A stretch of DNA of 64,000 bases from Micromonospora costi (lineage in GTDB: Bacteria > Actinomycetota > Actinomycetes > Mycobacteriales > Micromonosporaceae). Shown here piece by piece: positions 16,331-25,215 of the stretch. The first letter of the stretch is position 1. The number at the start of each line of letters is the position of its first letter. The stretch spans positions 1,054,001 to 1,118,000 of the forward strand of contig NZ_RBAN01000002.1 in the NCBI RefSeq assembly GCF_003626655.1, written 5' to 3'. The notes beneath the pieces were generated by a model. That model had not been told where the DNA came from. It saw only the letters and a program-made list of their open reading frames with translations, and made no database searches. Both the position numbers and the translations under genes were made by a program.

Positions 16331-18070
16331 TCAGGCCGTGCAGGTGGTGGCGGGCAGGCCCGACACCGCGACCGGGGACCGGCCGCCCGGGCGGGCCTTT
16401 CCGGCCAGGACGCCGGCCAGCGCGGTCATCGACGCCCGGCTGGAGGAGTAGGTGGCCAGCAGCGTCGGCGACTTCGCGCCGGACAGCACGTACGGGGTGT
16501 CCATGGCGACCGTGACGGCGGCGTCGGGCCGCAGGTCACCGGCGCCGTCGCCGTAGCCGACGAGGTGCACGACCGTCCCGCCGCTGGGAACCACCGTCAC
16601 GCCGGCGGCCTTGAGGGCGTCGGTCAGCAGGGCCCGGGTCCGGTCCCGGCCGCCCGACGAGGTGACGGTCACCGGGCCGCGGACCGGCGTGGTGCCGCAG
16701 GTGCCGCGCAGCACGGTCACGGCGGCGGCGGCCAGGGCGTCGGCGGCCTTGCGGTGCGCCGGGGAGGCGAGCGTGGACATCGCCGGCGCCGGCTGGCCGG
16801 CCAGCCGGAACTTCATGGTCAGCACGCGGGTCACCGCGTCGACCAGACGGGCCCGGGGCAGGGAGCCGTCACGCACGGCGGCGAGCAGCCCGTCGTACGC
16901 CTGGCCGACGTTCGGGGTCATGAGGATGAGGTCGTTGCCCGCGTTCAGCGCCCGTACCGCGGCCTCCCCCGGCGACCAGCGCTTCGCGGGCGCCATGTTC
17001 ATCCCGTCGGTGATCACGACGCCCTGGAAGCCCAGCTGGCCGCGGAGCACGTCGGTGAGCAGCTTGTGCGAGAACGTGGCCGGGGTGCCCGGGTCGACCG
17101 CCCGCACGTCGAGGTGGGCGGACATGACCGCCATGGTGCCGGCGTCGACGCCGGCCTTGAACGACGGCCACGCCCCGGCCTCCAGCGCCGCCCGCGACTG
17201 GGTGAGCACCGGAAGTTCCTCGTGGGAGTCGTCGGCGCTGTGCCCGTGGCCGGGGAAGTGCTTCAGGGTGGCCGCCACGCCCGCGCCCTGCAGGCCCCGG
17301 ACGGCGGCCTGGACCTGCGGGGAGACCCGCTTCGGGTCGGCGCCGAAGGACCGGGAGCCGATCACCGTGCTGCGGGTGGCGAGCACGTCGGCCACCGGGG
17401 CGAAGTCGAGGTTGATCCCCATGGCGGCCAGCTCCCCGCCGGCGGCCCGCCAGGCGGCCTCGGTGAGCGCCGGGTCACCGGCGGCCCCGGCGGCCAGGGC
17501 GCTGGGCAGCACCGTCACGCCGTCGGTGATCCGGGTGACCACGCCGTACTCCTGGTCGGTGCCCACGAGGAACGGCGCGGCCCCGGTGGGCAGCTTCGCC
17601 GCGGCCTCGCGCAGCCCGGTCGTCAGCTTCCGGACCTGGTCGGGGCTGTCGACGTTCGTGGTCTCCTGGTTGCCCTTCGTGGGGTCGTCGGCGCTGAAGC
17701 CGACCAGGATCAGCCCGCCGAGCCGGTACTTGGCGATCATCTGGGCGGGGGTGTCCACGCCCGCGAGGGCCTGGTTGCCGGCCGCCGAGCCGGGCGAGAC
17801 GCTGGTCGCCGCGCTGCCGTACGCGTACGGCATCAGCACCTGGCCGACCAGGTCCTCGTCGCCGAGCGTGCCGACGAGGGCCGCGGCACGGGCCGCGGGG
17901 TCGTCCGAGGGGGCCGCACCCGGCGTCGACGCCGCCGTGGACGGCGTAGCCGGCGTGGAGGGCGCCGGGCCCGGGCGGTCGGCGCTCCCGGAGCAGCCGG
18001 AGACGAGCAGGGCGGTCAGGGCGGCGACGGTGACGGCGGCGCGCCGCGGGCGAAATGACACGCCGCCCAT
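16331..18070 (-). CDS. Glycoside hydrolase family 3 lipoprotein (NagZ-like)
   Basis: 579 aa. Lipoprotein signal with lipobox LLVSGCSG (Cys about 26) and a Ser/Pro/Ala-rich linker, then a GH3 TIM barrel. The beta-N-acetylglucosaminidase signature KHFPGHG lies near residue 268 with SADDSHEELP behind it (the NagZ-type His/Asp pair), and the nucleophile region reads VVITDGMNMAP. A second C-terminal domain follows. Expected on the outer membrane face, releasing GlcNAc from cell-wall fragments or chitin oligomers. Convergent with the channel gene (15-base gap). Confidence 0.9.
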   Translation of the reverse strand: MGGVSFRPRRAAVTVAALTALLVSGCSGSADRPGPAPSTPATPSTAASTPGAAPSDDPAARAAALVGTLGDEDLVGQVLMPYAYGSAATSVSPGSAAGNQALAGVDTPAQMIAKYRLGGLILVGFSADDPTKGNQETTNVDSPDQVRKLTTGLREAAAKLPTGAAPFLVGTDQEYGVVTRITDGVTVLPSALAAGAAGDPALTEAAWRAAGGELAAMGINLDFAPVADVLATRSTVIGSRSFGADPKRVSPQVQAAVRGLQGAGVAATLKHFPGHGHSADDSHEELPVLTQSRAALEAGAWPSFKAGVDAGTMAVMSAHLDVRAVDPGTPATFSHKLLTDVLRGQLGFQGVVITDGMNMAPAKRWSPGEAAVRALNAGNDLILMTPNVGQAYDGLLAAVRDGSLPRARLVDAVTRVLTMKFRLAGQPAPAMSTLASPAHRKAADALAAAAVTVLRGTCGTTPVRGPVTVTSSGGRDRTRALLTDALKAAGVTVVPSGGTVVHLVGYGDGAGDLRPDAAVTVAMDTPYVLSGAKSPTLLATYSSSRASMTALAGVLAGKARPGGRSPVAVSGLPATTCTA

Positions 18071-18184
18071 CCCACCAGTTCACCGCGTATCGGGGCAACT
18101 TGACCTTCCCCACTCGGGCGCGGCCGCCGCCCCGGGCGCGGCCCGCGCCACCTGCCCCGCCGCACGTCGGCGCTGGCGAGTCGG

Positions 18185-18676
18185 TCAGCCGACTCGCGTG
18201 AGCAGGGTCACCGGCGCACCGTCTCCGGCATACCGGTAGGGCTCCAGCTCGGCGTCCCACGCCGTGCCGAGCGCCTTGTCGAGGGCGTGGGCGATGGCCT
18301 CGGGGGCGCGGGCGGTCGCCAGGATGCTGCGGAGCCGGTCCTCGCCGAGCTGGATGTCGCCGGCCGCGCCGACCGTGGCGCGGAACAGGCCCCGGCCCGG
18401 GACGTGCATGAACCGCTCGCCGTCGGCGCCCGGACTCGGCTCCTCGGTCACCTCGAAACGCAGCATGGGCCACTGCCGGAGGGCAGCAGCCAGCTCGGCG
18501 CCCGTCCCCGGGCGACCGGTCCACCCGCACTCGGCCCGGCGGGCGCCGGGATCGACGGGTTGTGGGGTCCACTGCAGGTTGACCGGCGCGGCGAGGACGC
18601 GCGCGATCGCCCACTCGACGTGTGAGCACACGGCGAGCGGGGTCGAGTGGACGTATACGACGCCACGCGTTGGCAC
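18185..18676 (-). CDS. DUF3145 family protein
   Basis: 163 aa actinobacterial protein of the DUF3145 family, recognised from its start GVVYVHSTPLAVCSHVEWAI, the WTPQPVDPGARRAECGWTG segment and the EPYRYAGDGAP end. Cytoplasmic, no signal or membrane segment. Function is unknown to me. GTG 18676 is well supported by GGGAGGT four bases upstream. It is divergent from the 109-aa protein at 18994 across a 317-base gap. Confidence 0.9.
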   Translation of the reverse strand: MPTRGVVYVHSTPLAVCSHVEWAIARVLAAPVNLQWTPQPVDPGARRAECGWTGRPGTGAELAAALRQWPMLRFEVTEEPSPGADGERFMHVPGRGLFRATVGAAGDIQLGEDRLRSILATARAPEAIAHALDKALGTAWDAELEPYRYAGDGAPVTLLTRVG

Positions 18677-18993
18677 GGTGACCTCCCGGAGAGCGAGGTG
18701 CGTCTTCCCCTACGACCTCGATCACCGAGTGGTTCCTGGAACACATGATGACTGGTGTGACGGATGGTGCGCCAGAGAATCGGAAAATTGCCAGGCGGAA
18801 GTCGCCGGAATAGCCGGACGGGTGGTGGCCGTTGGAACCCCTGACGGCGCGATGACCAGCCAGGGATCGTGGTCGTGTACAGTTCCATCGGCGGCTTGTG
18901 CCGCGCACGTCTTTCGCGGGCTCATCCATCCGGTGTCGCCCGCACAGCCCCCGGACGTCCAGTCCTCCCGTACGTCTTGCAAGGAGTACCTCC
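18677..18993. other. 317-base divergent intergenic region
   Basis: Less GC-rich than its surroundings and without an open frame of coding character. It must hold promoters for the two divergent genes. Visible features: an 11-bp palindrome GTTCCTGGAAC at 18732-18742, and a TACAGT hexamer near 18877 that could be a -10 element for the rightward gene with its transcript start about 110 bases ahead of the start codon. Neither is decisive. Confidence 0.45.
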
Positions 18994-19323
18994 GTGGCGA
19001 GCAACACCTCTAAGACCGCGCGCGCGTCCGTCCGGGCCGGCCAGGCTGGCCAGGGTGGCGCCCTCAGCGTGCTGGGCGAGTTCAAGTACCTCATCCCGCT
19101 CAACGGCGGCAAGCACGCCTACGTGCGGAACCTGACCAACGGCAAGACCGCGCACCTGCGCACCGACTCCGAGGCCTTCGTCGAGGAGATCCGGACGCTG
19201 GCCGCCGCGGGCCACGCCGCCAAGATCCGGGCCGAGCTCAACGTCCTGGCCGAGGCGCACCCCGGCGACGGCTGGGACGCGACCGAGAAGCGCCTGGTCG
19301 AGGCCGGCGTCTTCGAGGGCTGA
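18994..19323 (+). CDS. Conserved 109-aa protein of unknown function
   Basis: GTG 18994 follows AAGGAG (18981-18986) at seven bases. A basic, Ala/Ser/Thr-rich N-terminus of about 20 residues precedes a compact alpha/beta domain (FKYLIPLNGGKHAYVRNL ... LRTDSEAFVEEIRTLAAAGH) ending in an acidic helix. Lysine content is higher than in neighbours. I believe it is conserved in Micromonosporaceae but know no assigned function. Monocistronic: own promoter region and a terminator directly after. Confidence 0.82.
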   Translation: MASNTSKTARASVRAGQAGQGGALSVLGEFKYLIPLNGGKHAYVRNLTNGKTAHLRTDSEAFVEEIRTLAAAGHAAKIRAELNVLAEAHPGDGWDATEKRLVEAGVFEG

Positions 19324-19344
19324 GCCCTCCCCGAGCAACTCCGC

Positions 19345-19378
19345 GAACCGCCCGTCGGGATCACCCGGCGGGCGGTTC
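19345..19378 (+). terminator. Hairpin terminator after the 109-aa gene
   Basis: GAACCGCCCG (19345-19354) pairs with CGGGCGGTTC (19369-19378), with CGG/CCG pairing extending the stem inward. Located 21 bases past the stop. Confidence 0.8.
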
Positions 19379-19509
19379 CGTGTCTGCGGCCCGTGCCCGG
19401 ACGGTCGTGAATCTTCGCAACCGACGGTTGGCGTGGTGTCATGGCGGGTAGCCGGTGTTACCACCGGGTACCCCGGTGGCGGTTCCGGGCGACCCTGCGG
19501 GAGGTGACG

Positions 19510-20463
19510 ATGCCGGAGCACTCGGAGCTCCGTCTCCCCGACGGGGTGCGCCTGCACGTCGAGACGACAGGTCCGGTCGACGCCGACGTCACCGTGATCC
19601 TGCTGCACGGCTGGACGCTCGACGGGCGCAGCTGGCACCGGCAGCTCACCGCCCTGCACGAGGCGCTCGGCGCGGCGGTCCGGCTGGTCGCGTACGACGC
19701 CCGCGGGCACGGCCGGTCCAGTTGCATGCCGCTGCGTACGGCCACCCTGGCGCAGCTCGGCGACGACCTCGCGGCGATGGTCGACGCGGTCGCCCCGACC
19801 GGGCGGGTGGTGCTGGTCGGGCACTCCATGGGCGGGATGACGATCATGGAGTACGCCCACCGGCACCCCGAGCACTTCGCGGCGCGGACGGCCGGGCTGG
19901 CCTTCGTCTCCACCACGGCCGAGGGGCACACGCACACGGTCTACGGGCTCACGCCGCGGATCGCCCGGCTGATCCGGCTCGCCGAGACCGCCGGCGCCGG
20001 CGTGCTGGCCCGCTGCGGGTCCTGGCGGCCGCCCCGGGCGCTGCTGCGGGCGCTGCGCCCGAGCATCCGGTGGCTGCTCTTCGGCGACCACTGCGACGCC
20101 ACCGACATCCGCCTGGTCACCTCGGCGGTGGCGCGCGCCTCGCTCCGCTCGATCGGCGGGTTCCGCGCCTCCATCGGCGCCCAGCACCGGCTGGACACCC
20201 TGACGGCACTCGCGCACCTGCCGGCCGCCGCGCTCGTCGGCGACCGGGACCGGCTCACGCCGCCGCCGTGCGCCGAGTCGATCGCCGCCGCGCTGCCGAC
20301 CACCGACCTGACCGTCTGCCCCGGTGCGGGGCACATGCTCATGATGGAGCGGCCGGACGTGGTGAACGGGGCCCTGCTCGGAGTGCTGGGCCAGGTGCTG
20401 GGCCACCCGGCCCCGGACCGGCCGGCCGGGAGCGGGCCCGTCGCGGCCGCGCCCGGCGCCTGA
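19510..20463 (+). CDS. Alpha/beta hydrolase
   Basis: 317 aa. Oxyanion region VILLHGWTLDG, nucleophile Ser in VGHSMGGMT, acid Asp in LVGDRDRLTPP and His in GAGHMLMME form the canonical triad of the alpha/beta-hydrolase fold. Substrate unknown; sequence is of the general esterase/haloalkane-type class. ATG 19510 with GGGAGG five bases upstream is preferred to ATG 19441. The last 20 residues are Pro/Ala/Gly rich. It precedes the HelD gene by 124 bases and need not share a transcript. Confidence 0.87.
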   Translation: MPEHSELRLPDGVRLHVETTGPVDADVTVILLHGWTLDGRSWHRQLTALHEALGAAVRLVAYDARGHGRSSCMPLRTATLAQLGDDLAAMVDAVAPTGRVVLVGHSMGGMTIMEYAHRHPEHFAARTAGLAFVSTTAEGHTHTVYGLTPRIARLIRLAETAGAGVLARCGSWRPPRALLRALRPSIRWLLFGDHCDATDIRLVTSAVARASLRSIGGFRASIGAQHRLDTLTALAHLPAAALVGDRDRLTPPPCAESIAAALPTTDLTVCPGAGHMLMMERPDVVNGALLGVLGQVLGHPAPDRPAGSGPVAAAPGA

Positions 20464-20587
20464 CAGGTCGCTCCGTCGCACCTCCGACTCGGTATGGACG
20501 GCCGGGGCCGTACCCTCGTTCGGTTGGCCCGGCGCGCGGCCCGCGGTACACCGCGGTGCCCGCCGCCGACGGGGATCAGGAGCACGC

Positions 20588-22705
20588 GTGACCGACCAGA
20601 CCACCCTGGAGCAGGAGATCGCCGTCGAGCAACGGCATCTCGACCGGGTGTACGCCCGACTCGCCGAGCTGCGGCGGTCGGCGGTCCGCGCCGAGAAGGA
20701 GGGCTACCGGCTGGCCCGGGTCGGCACCTTCGGCGCGCTGGTGGAGCGGGACGCGATGGTCTTCCACGCCGCCCAGCGGCGGCACGTCCTCGACGCCGAG
20801 CACGAGGGGCTGGTCTTCGGCCGGCTCGACCTGCGCGACCGCCAGGTGCTGCACGTCGGGCGGCTCGGCATCCGCGACGAGGACGCGGCCACCCTGGTGG
20901 TCGACTGGCGTGCCCCGGCCGCGGCGGCGTTCTACCAGGCCACGCCGGCGCAGCCGCTCGGCGTGGTGCGCCGCCGGATGATCCAGTCCAGCGGGGAGCG
21001 GGTCACCCGCATCGAGGACGACCTGCTCGACCCGGGCGCCGCCCCGCCGGACATGGCGGTGGTCGGCGACGGGGCGCTGCTCGCCACGCTGTCCCGCGCC
21101 ACCGGCCGGGGCATGCGCGACATCGTCGCCACCATCCAGCGCGAGCAGGACGAGGCGATCCGCTCCCCCGGCTCCGGGGTGACGATCGTCTCGGGCGGCC
21201 CGGGCACCGGCAAGACGGCGGTGGCCCTGCACCGGGCGGCGTACCTGCTCTACTCCGACCGCAGCCGCTACGCCGGCGGCGGCATCCTCGTGGTCGGCCC
21301 GTCCTCGGTCTTCGTCGAGTACATCGCATCGGTGCTGCCCTCCCTCGGCGAGGACACCGCCACCCTGCAGTCACTGGGCACGCTCTTCCCGGGGATGAGC
21401 GCCACCCGTACCGACCCGCCCGAGGTCGCCGCCGTCAAGGGCTCGCTGCGCATGCGGCGCGTGCTGGAACGCGCGGTACGCGACGCGGTGCCCGACGGCC
21501 CGGGCGAGTTGCGCCTGCTCTACCGGGGCGAGCTGCTGCGGCTGGACCGGCGCGAACTGGACGCGATCCGGGACCGGGCCCTGACCCGGGGCGCCCGCCG
21601 CAACGAGGTACGACGCGCCGGCTTCGACGGCGTGTTCGCGGCGCTGTGGGCGCAGGCACGCCGGCTGGGCATCGGCCGGCTGCCCGAGCAGCCCACCTTC
21701 GAGGACGAGATCGCCGACCGGCCCGAGTTCCGGGAGTTCCTCAAGGCGTGGTGGCCCCGGCTGCACCCGCGGCACGTGCTCGGCTGGCTGGCCCGGCCGG
21801 GGCGGCTGCGCCGGTACGCGGGCGGCATCCTCTCGGGCGCCGAGATCCGGCTGCTGGAGGCCGCGTACCGGACGCTGGACACCGAGGGGCTGACCATCGC
21901 CGACATCGCGCTGCTGGACGAGCTGGACGCCCTGCTGGGCAAGCCGGTGCAGCCGGCCCGGTCGAAGCGGGACCCGTTCCAGCTCGCCGGCGGGGTGCGC
22001 GAGCTGAGCACGTTCGCCGACCGGCAGCGGGCCGCCCGGGAGGCGGCCCGCGAACGCCCGGCGGACTACCGGGACTACGCGCACGTCGTGGTCGACGAGG
22101 CGCAGGACGTCTCGCCGATGCAGTGGCGGATGATCGGCCGGCGCGGCCGGCTCGCGTCCTGGACGGTGGTCGGCGATCCGGCGCAGACGGCGTGGACCGG
22201 TGACCCGGCGGAGCTGACCCGGGCGCGGGACCAGGCGCTCGGGCGCCGCCGACGCCACCACTTCACCCTCACCACCAACTACCGCAACTCCGCGGAGATC
22301 TTCGCGGTGGCGGCCGCCGAGATCCGCCGCGTCGACCCGGACCTTCCGCTGCCCACCGCGGTCCGCACCACCGGGGTGGACCCCGTCGAGCTGACCGTGC
22401 CGGCGCAGGAGCTGGAGGCCGGTGTGGTGACGGCGGCGACCGCACTGCTCGGCGAGGTCGAGGGGACGGTCGGGGTGATCACCCCGGTCCCGCGCCGCGA
22501 CGAGGTCGCGGGCTGGCTGGGCGGGCTCGGCGCGCCCCGCCTCCAGGTGGTCACCAGCCTGGAGGCGAAGGGTATGGAGTACGACGGGGTGGTGCTGGTC
22601 GCGCCCAGCGAGATCCGGGCCGACCGGGGCTCGGGCGTCCGGACGCTCTACGTGGCGCTCTCCCGCGCCACCCAGCGGCTCACCACGGTCGACCCGGCCG
22701 GCTGA
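20588..22705 (+). CDS. helD: HelD-type RNA polymerase-recycling helicase-like ATPase
   Basis: 705 aa of the HelD/UvrD-like superfamily 1. The N-terminal antiparallel coiled coil (residues 1-60) is the part that enters the RNA polymerase secondary channel in studied HelD proteins. The ATPase shows Walker A GGPGTGKT near 203, Walker B VVVDEAQDVSP near 500, TTNYRNSAE and LSRATQRL. The protein removes RNA polymerase from nucleic acid; related actinomycete HelR proteins protect against rifampicin. GTG 20588 start. Followed by an AT-rich promoter segment for the CDF exporter. Confidence 0.87.
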   Translation: MTDQTTLEQEIAVEQRHLDRVYARLAELRRSAVRAEKEGYRLARVGTFGALVERDAMVFHAAQRRHVLDAEHEGLVFGRLDLRDRQVLHVGRLGIRDEDAATLVVDWRAPAAAAFYQATPAQPLGVVRRRMIQSSGERVTRIEDDLLDPGAAPPDMAVVGDGALLATLSRATGRGMRDIVATIQREQDEAIRSPGSGVTIVSGGPGTGKTAVALHRAAYLLYSDRSRYAGGGILVVGPSSVFVEYIASVLPSLGEDTATLQSLGTLFPGMSATRTDPPEVAAVKGSLRMRRVLERAVRDAVPDGPGELRLLYRGELLRLDRRELDAIRDRALTRGARRNEVRRAGFDGVFAALWAQARRLGIGRLPEQPTFEDEIADRPEFREFLKAWWPRLHPRHVLGWLARPGRLRRYAGGILSGAEIRLLEAAYRTLDTEGLTIADIALLDELDALLGKPVQPARSKRDPFQLAGGVRELSTFADRQRAAREAARERPADYRDYAHVVVDEAQDVSPMQWRMIGRRGRLASWTVVGDPAQTAWTGDPAELTRARDQALGRRRRHHFTLTTNYRNSAEIFAVAAAEIRRVDPDLPLPTAVRTTGVDPVELTVPAQELEAGVVTAATALLGEVEGTVGVITPVPRRDEVAGWLGGLGAPRLQVVTSLEAKGMEYDGVVLVAPSEIRADRGSGVRTLYVALSRATQRLTTVDPAG

Positions 22706-22752
22706 CGCACCGCGCCGCCCCGTCCCAGCCGTGGCGGTCGCGTGGCCAACAG

Positions 22753-22781
22753 TTGCATACATAGCGATGTGAACATATATT
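22753..22781 (+). promoter_or_regulatory. AT-rich promoter with overlapping candidate metal-sensor operator
   Basis: TTGCAT (22753-22758), 17 bases, TATATT (22776-22781) is close to the primary-sigma consensus and stands out as the most AT-rich stretch of the region. The spacer contains ACAT-AGCG-ATGT (22759-22770) followed by GAACATATAT, the style of site bound by ArsR/SmtB metal sensors. No such regulator is adjacent. It sets the exporter start downstream at 22817. Confidence 0.6.
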
Positions 22782-22816
22782 TGACCGGTCCGGGAAAACG
22801 GCGGAAGGGTGGGTCG

Positions 22817-23731
22817 GTGGGCGCAGGTCATGACCACGGGGGGTCGGTGGCGAACGCCGCCGCACACCACCGCGGCCGGCTCTGGGCGGCGTTCGGCCTG
22901 CTGGCCGCGCTCATGGTGGTCGAGGCGGTGGCCGCGTTCCGGACCGGCTCGCTCGCCCTGCTCTCCGACGCCGGGCACATGTTCACCGACGTGCTCGGCA
23001 TCGGCATGGCCCTCGCCGCGATCACCGCGGGCCGGCGCGCCGGCACGGACCCGCAACGCACCTTCGGCCTCTACCGCCTCGAGGTGCTCGCCGCGCTGGC
23101 CAACGCGGTGCTGCTGTCCGGGGTCGCGGTCTACGTGGTGGTCGAGGCGGTCGGCCGGTTCGGCGCGCCACCCGAGGTGCTCGCCGGCCCCATGCTGGCC
23201 GTCGCCGTCCTGGGCCTGCTCGCCAACGTGGTCGCGTTCGCCCTGCTGCGCTCCGGAGCGCGGGAGAGCATCAACCTCCAGGGCGCGTACCTCGAGGTGC
23301 TGGGCGACCTGCTCGGCTCACTCGGCGTGATCGGCGCGGCCGCGCTCATCGCGGTGACCGACTGGTGGTGGGCGGACCCGGTCGTGGCCGTGGCCATCGG
23401 CGTGTTCATCCTCCCCCGCACCTGGCGGCTCGGCCGCGCGGCGGTGCGCATCCTGGTCCAGGCCGCACCCGAGCACCTCCAGGTGACCGCGGTGCACGAC
23501 CGGCTGGCGGCGGTGCCCGGCGTGGCCGGCGTCCACGACCTGCACGTCTGGACGCTCACCTCGGGGATGGAGGTGGCCTCGGCGCACCTCACCATGGCCC
23601 CCGGCGCCGATGTGGGCGCCGTGCTCGCGGCGGCGCGGACCGCCCTGCGCGAGGACTTCCACATCGAGCACGCCACCCTGCAGACCGAGCCGGGCGCCAC
23701 CCCGGGGATCTGCGGGCCGGCCGAGTGGTAG
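22817..23731 (+). CDS. Cation diffusion facilitator (CzcD-type) metal exporter
   Basis: 304 aa, six transmembrane helices and a cytoplasmic C-terminal ferredoxin-like domain. It exports Zn2+/Cd2+/Co2+-type ions in exchange for protons. Helix 2 has the metal motif DAGHMFTD (HxxxD). Helix 5, usually HxxxD as well, reads LEVLGDLLGS, with Glu in place of His. A short His run (GHDHGG) lies at the N-terminus. GTG 22817 is chosen since GGAAGGG at 22803-22809 precedes it and the longer frame would run back through the promoter. Confidence 0.9.
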   Translation: MGAGHDHGGSVANAAAHHRGRLWAAFGLLAALMVVEAVAAFRTGSLALLSDAGHMFTDVLGIGMALAAITAGRRAGTDPQRTFGLYRLEVLAALANAVLLSGVAVYVVVEAVGRFGAPPEVLAGPMLAVAVLGLLANVVAFALLRSGARESINLQGAYLEVLGDLLGSLGVIGAAALIAVTDWWWADPVVAVAIGVFILPRTWRLGRAAVRILVQAAPEHLQVTAVHDRLAAVPGVAGVHDLHVWTLTSGMEVASAHLTMAPGADVGAVLAAARTALREDFHIEHATLQTEPGATPGICGPAEW

Positions 23732-23876
23732 CTCTTTGCCCGTCTTTGGGCACGAGCACCCCACTTATCGGTCACCACACCGACACGTACCGTCACAACT
23801 GCTGCATCCGTCCCGTCCGTCCCGGTAGGCTCTGTCCCGGCCTCCGCCAGGCGGCACCCACCGGTGCCGGCGGCGG

Positions 23877-23994
23877 CCGTCGCCTAATCGCCCGTGCGGG
23901 CGAGCCGGGGAACCACGTTCCTGGGGTGCATCCGCGTCAGCGGTAGGGATCTTCCGTCCCGAACCCGTCAGCTAACCCGGTCGGCGGCTGACGG
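23877..23994 (+). ncRNA. c-di-AMP (ydaO/yuaA) riboswitch
   Basis: The leader of the following gene contains the characteristic conserved blocks of the ydaO-yuaA class in order: CGCCTAATCGCCC, GGGCGAGCCGGGGAACCA (23898 on), GGGGTGCATCC, GTAGGGATCTTCCGTCCC and GAACCCGTCAGCTAACCCGG. The outer stem pairs CCGTC.GCC (23877-23884) with GGC.GACGG near 23983-23994. The class binds cyclic di-AMP and in actinomycetes commonly controls cell-wall hydrolases and resuscitation factors, generally switching expression off. The 3' stem abuts the GGAAGG ribosome site at 23993-23998, so control of translation initiation is possible here. Confidence 0.88.
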
Positions 23995-24006
23995 AAGGAC
24001 ATGTGC

Positions 24007-25074
24007 ATGCCAGTAGTGGCACCCGTACGACGACGCGCCGCCCGCACGGCGGCCCTGATCGCCGCGACGCTCGCTCTCTGCGTCGCGATCACCTCCGGCG
24101 CCGCCGTGGCCGCTCCCCCGGCCGCCCTTCCCGCCGCGGCACCCGGGCAGGACCCGGAGGGCGGCACCCCGAGCCTGCGCGCCCAACTCGAAGCCGCCAG
24201 CAAGGGCTGGCTGGACGCGAAGAGCGCCCTCGCCCGCTCGGTCGAGCGGCAGAAGCAGCTCACCAACCAGCTCGAGGCGACCGAGGCGGAGCTGGCCGAG
24301 CGCAGCGGCAAGGTCGGCGAGATCGCCGAGGTGGCCTACCGCACCGGCCGTCTCGGCACGGTCTCCGCGCTGCTCAATAGCAACACTCCGGACGGCTTCC
24401 TGGACCGCGCGGCCGAGCTGGAGGTGGTCGCCGCCAAGGAGGACCGGGCGCTGCGCGACCTCCAGGAGACCCGGGAGGAGGTCAACCGCACCCGCACCGC
24501 GCTCGGCGGCGAGATCACCGAGCAGCGTAAGCAGGTCACGGTGATGGCCAAGCGCAAGGAGCAGGCCGAGCGCGCGCTCGAGGTGGCCAACGCCTCGGCG
24601 TCCGGTTCCTCCGGCGGCTCCAACCGGGGCACGTCCACCGCGAACGCGGCCCCGGCGCCGCGCAACTCCGACGGCTCGTGGCCGTCCGAGTCGTGCAGCG
24701 TCAACGACCCGACGCCCGCGTCCGGGTGCATCACCCCGCGCATGCTGCACGCGCTCAACCAGGCCAAGGCCGCCGGCTTCACCCGGTACGTCTCCTGCCA
24801 CCGCGACGGCGGCTCGGGGGAGCATCCCAAGGGCCGCGCCTGCGACTTCGCCGCCCAGAAGGACGGGTTCGGCGGCGACGCGACCGGCGGCGACAAGACG
24901 TACGGCAACAACCTGGCCGCGTACTTCATCCGCAACGCCGACCGGTTGGCCGTGCTCTACGTGATCTGGTACCGGCAGATCTGGCTGCCCAGCAGCGGGT
25001 GGAAGTCGTACAGCGGGGCTGGTGGCGACCCTTCCAGCGACCACACCAACCACGTGCACCTCTCGGTGTACTGA
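24007..25074 (+). CDS. Secreted coiled-coil protein with C-terminal ARB_07466/peptidase-like domain
   Basis: 355 aa. Signal peptide (1-36), then a long coiled coil (about 50-195, heptads of Leu/Ala with Glu/Arg/Lys). A Ser/Gly/Asn linker follows, and then a C-terminal domain with CSVNDPTPASGCITPRM, SCHRDGGSGEHPKGRACDF and DHTNHVHLSVY. The last resembles metal-site ends of M15-like or related wall enzymes (GEHPKGRACDF, HTNHVH). The coiled coil is of the type found in RipA/NlpC-P60 wall hydrolases. ATG 24007 gives proper spacing to GGAAGG. Control by the c-di-AMP riboswitch supports a cell-wall role. Confidence 0.85.
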   Translation: MPVVAPVRRRAARTAALIAATLALCVAITSGAAVAAPPAALPAAAPGQDPEGGTPSLRAQLEAASKGWLDAKSALARSVERQKQLTNQLEATEAELAERSGKVGEIAEVAYRTGRLGTVSALLNSNTPDGFLDRAAELEVVAAKEDRALRDLQETREEVNRTRTALGGEITEQRKQVTVMAKRKEQAERALEVANASASGSSGGSNRGTSTANAAPAPRNSDGSWPSESCSVNDPTPASGCITPRMLHALNQAKAAGFTRYVSCHRDGGSGEHPKGRACDFAAQKDGFGGDATGGDKTYGNNLAAYFIRNADRLAVLYVIWYRQIWLPSSGWKSYSGAGGDPSSDHTNHVHLSVY

Positions 25075-25215
25075 CGCCGCGACCCGGGTGGCCCGTCGGT
25101 GCGGCGGGCCACCCGGCGTACGCACCCGGGCCCCCTCCGGTACGTCCCGGAGCGTAGGCGCGGTGTCGTCGGTCGACCGACGATCCCCCGCCCGTCCGCC
25201 GGCAGCATCGGGGGC

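Noticed and set aside
18677..18993. tRNA or small RNA in the AT-richer gap
   Set aside because: No cloverleaf or conserved RNA motif could be drawn; treated as promoter region.
22742..22816. Longer start for the CDF exporter at GTG 22742
   Set aside because: The extension would be translated from inside the promoter; GTG 22817 has a ribosome site.
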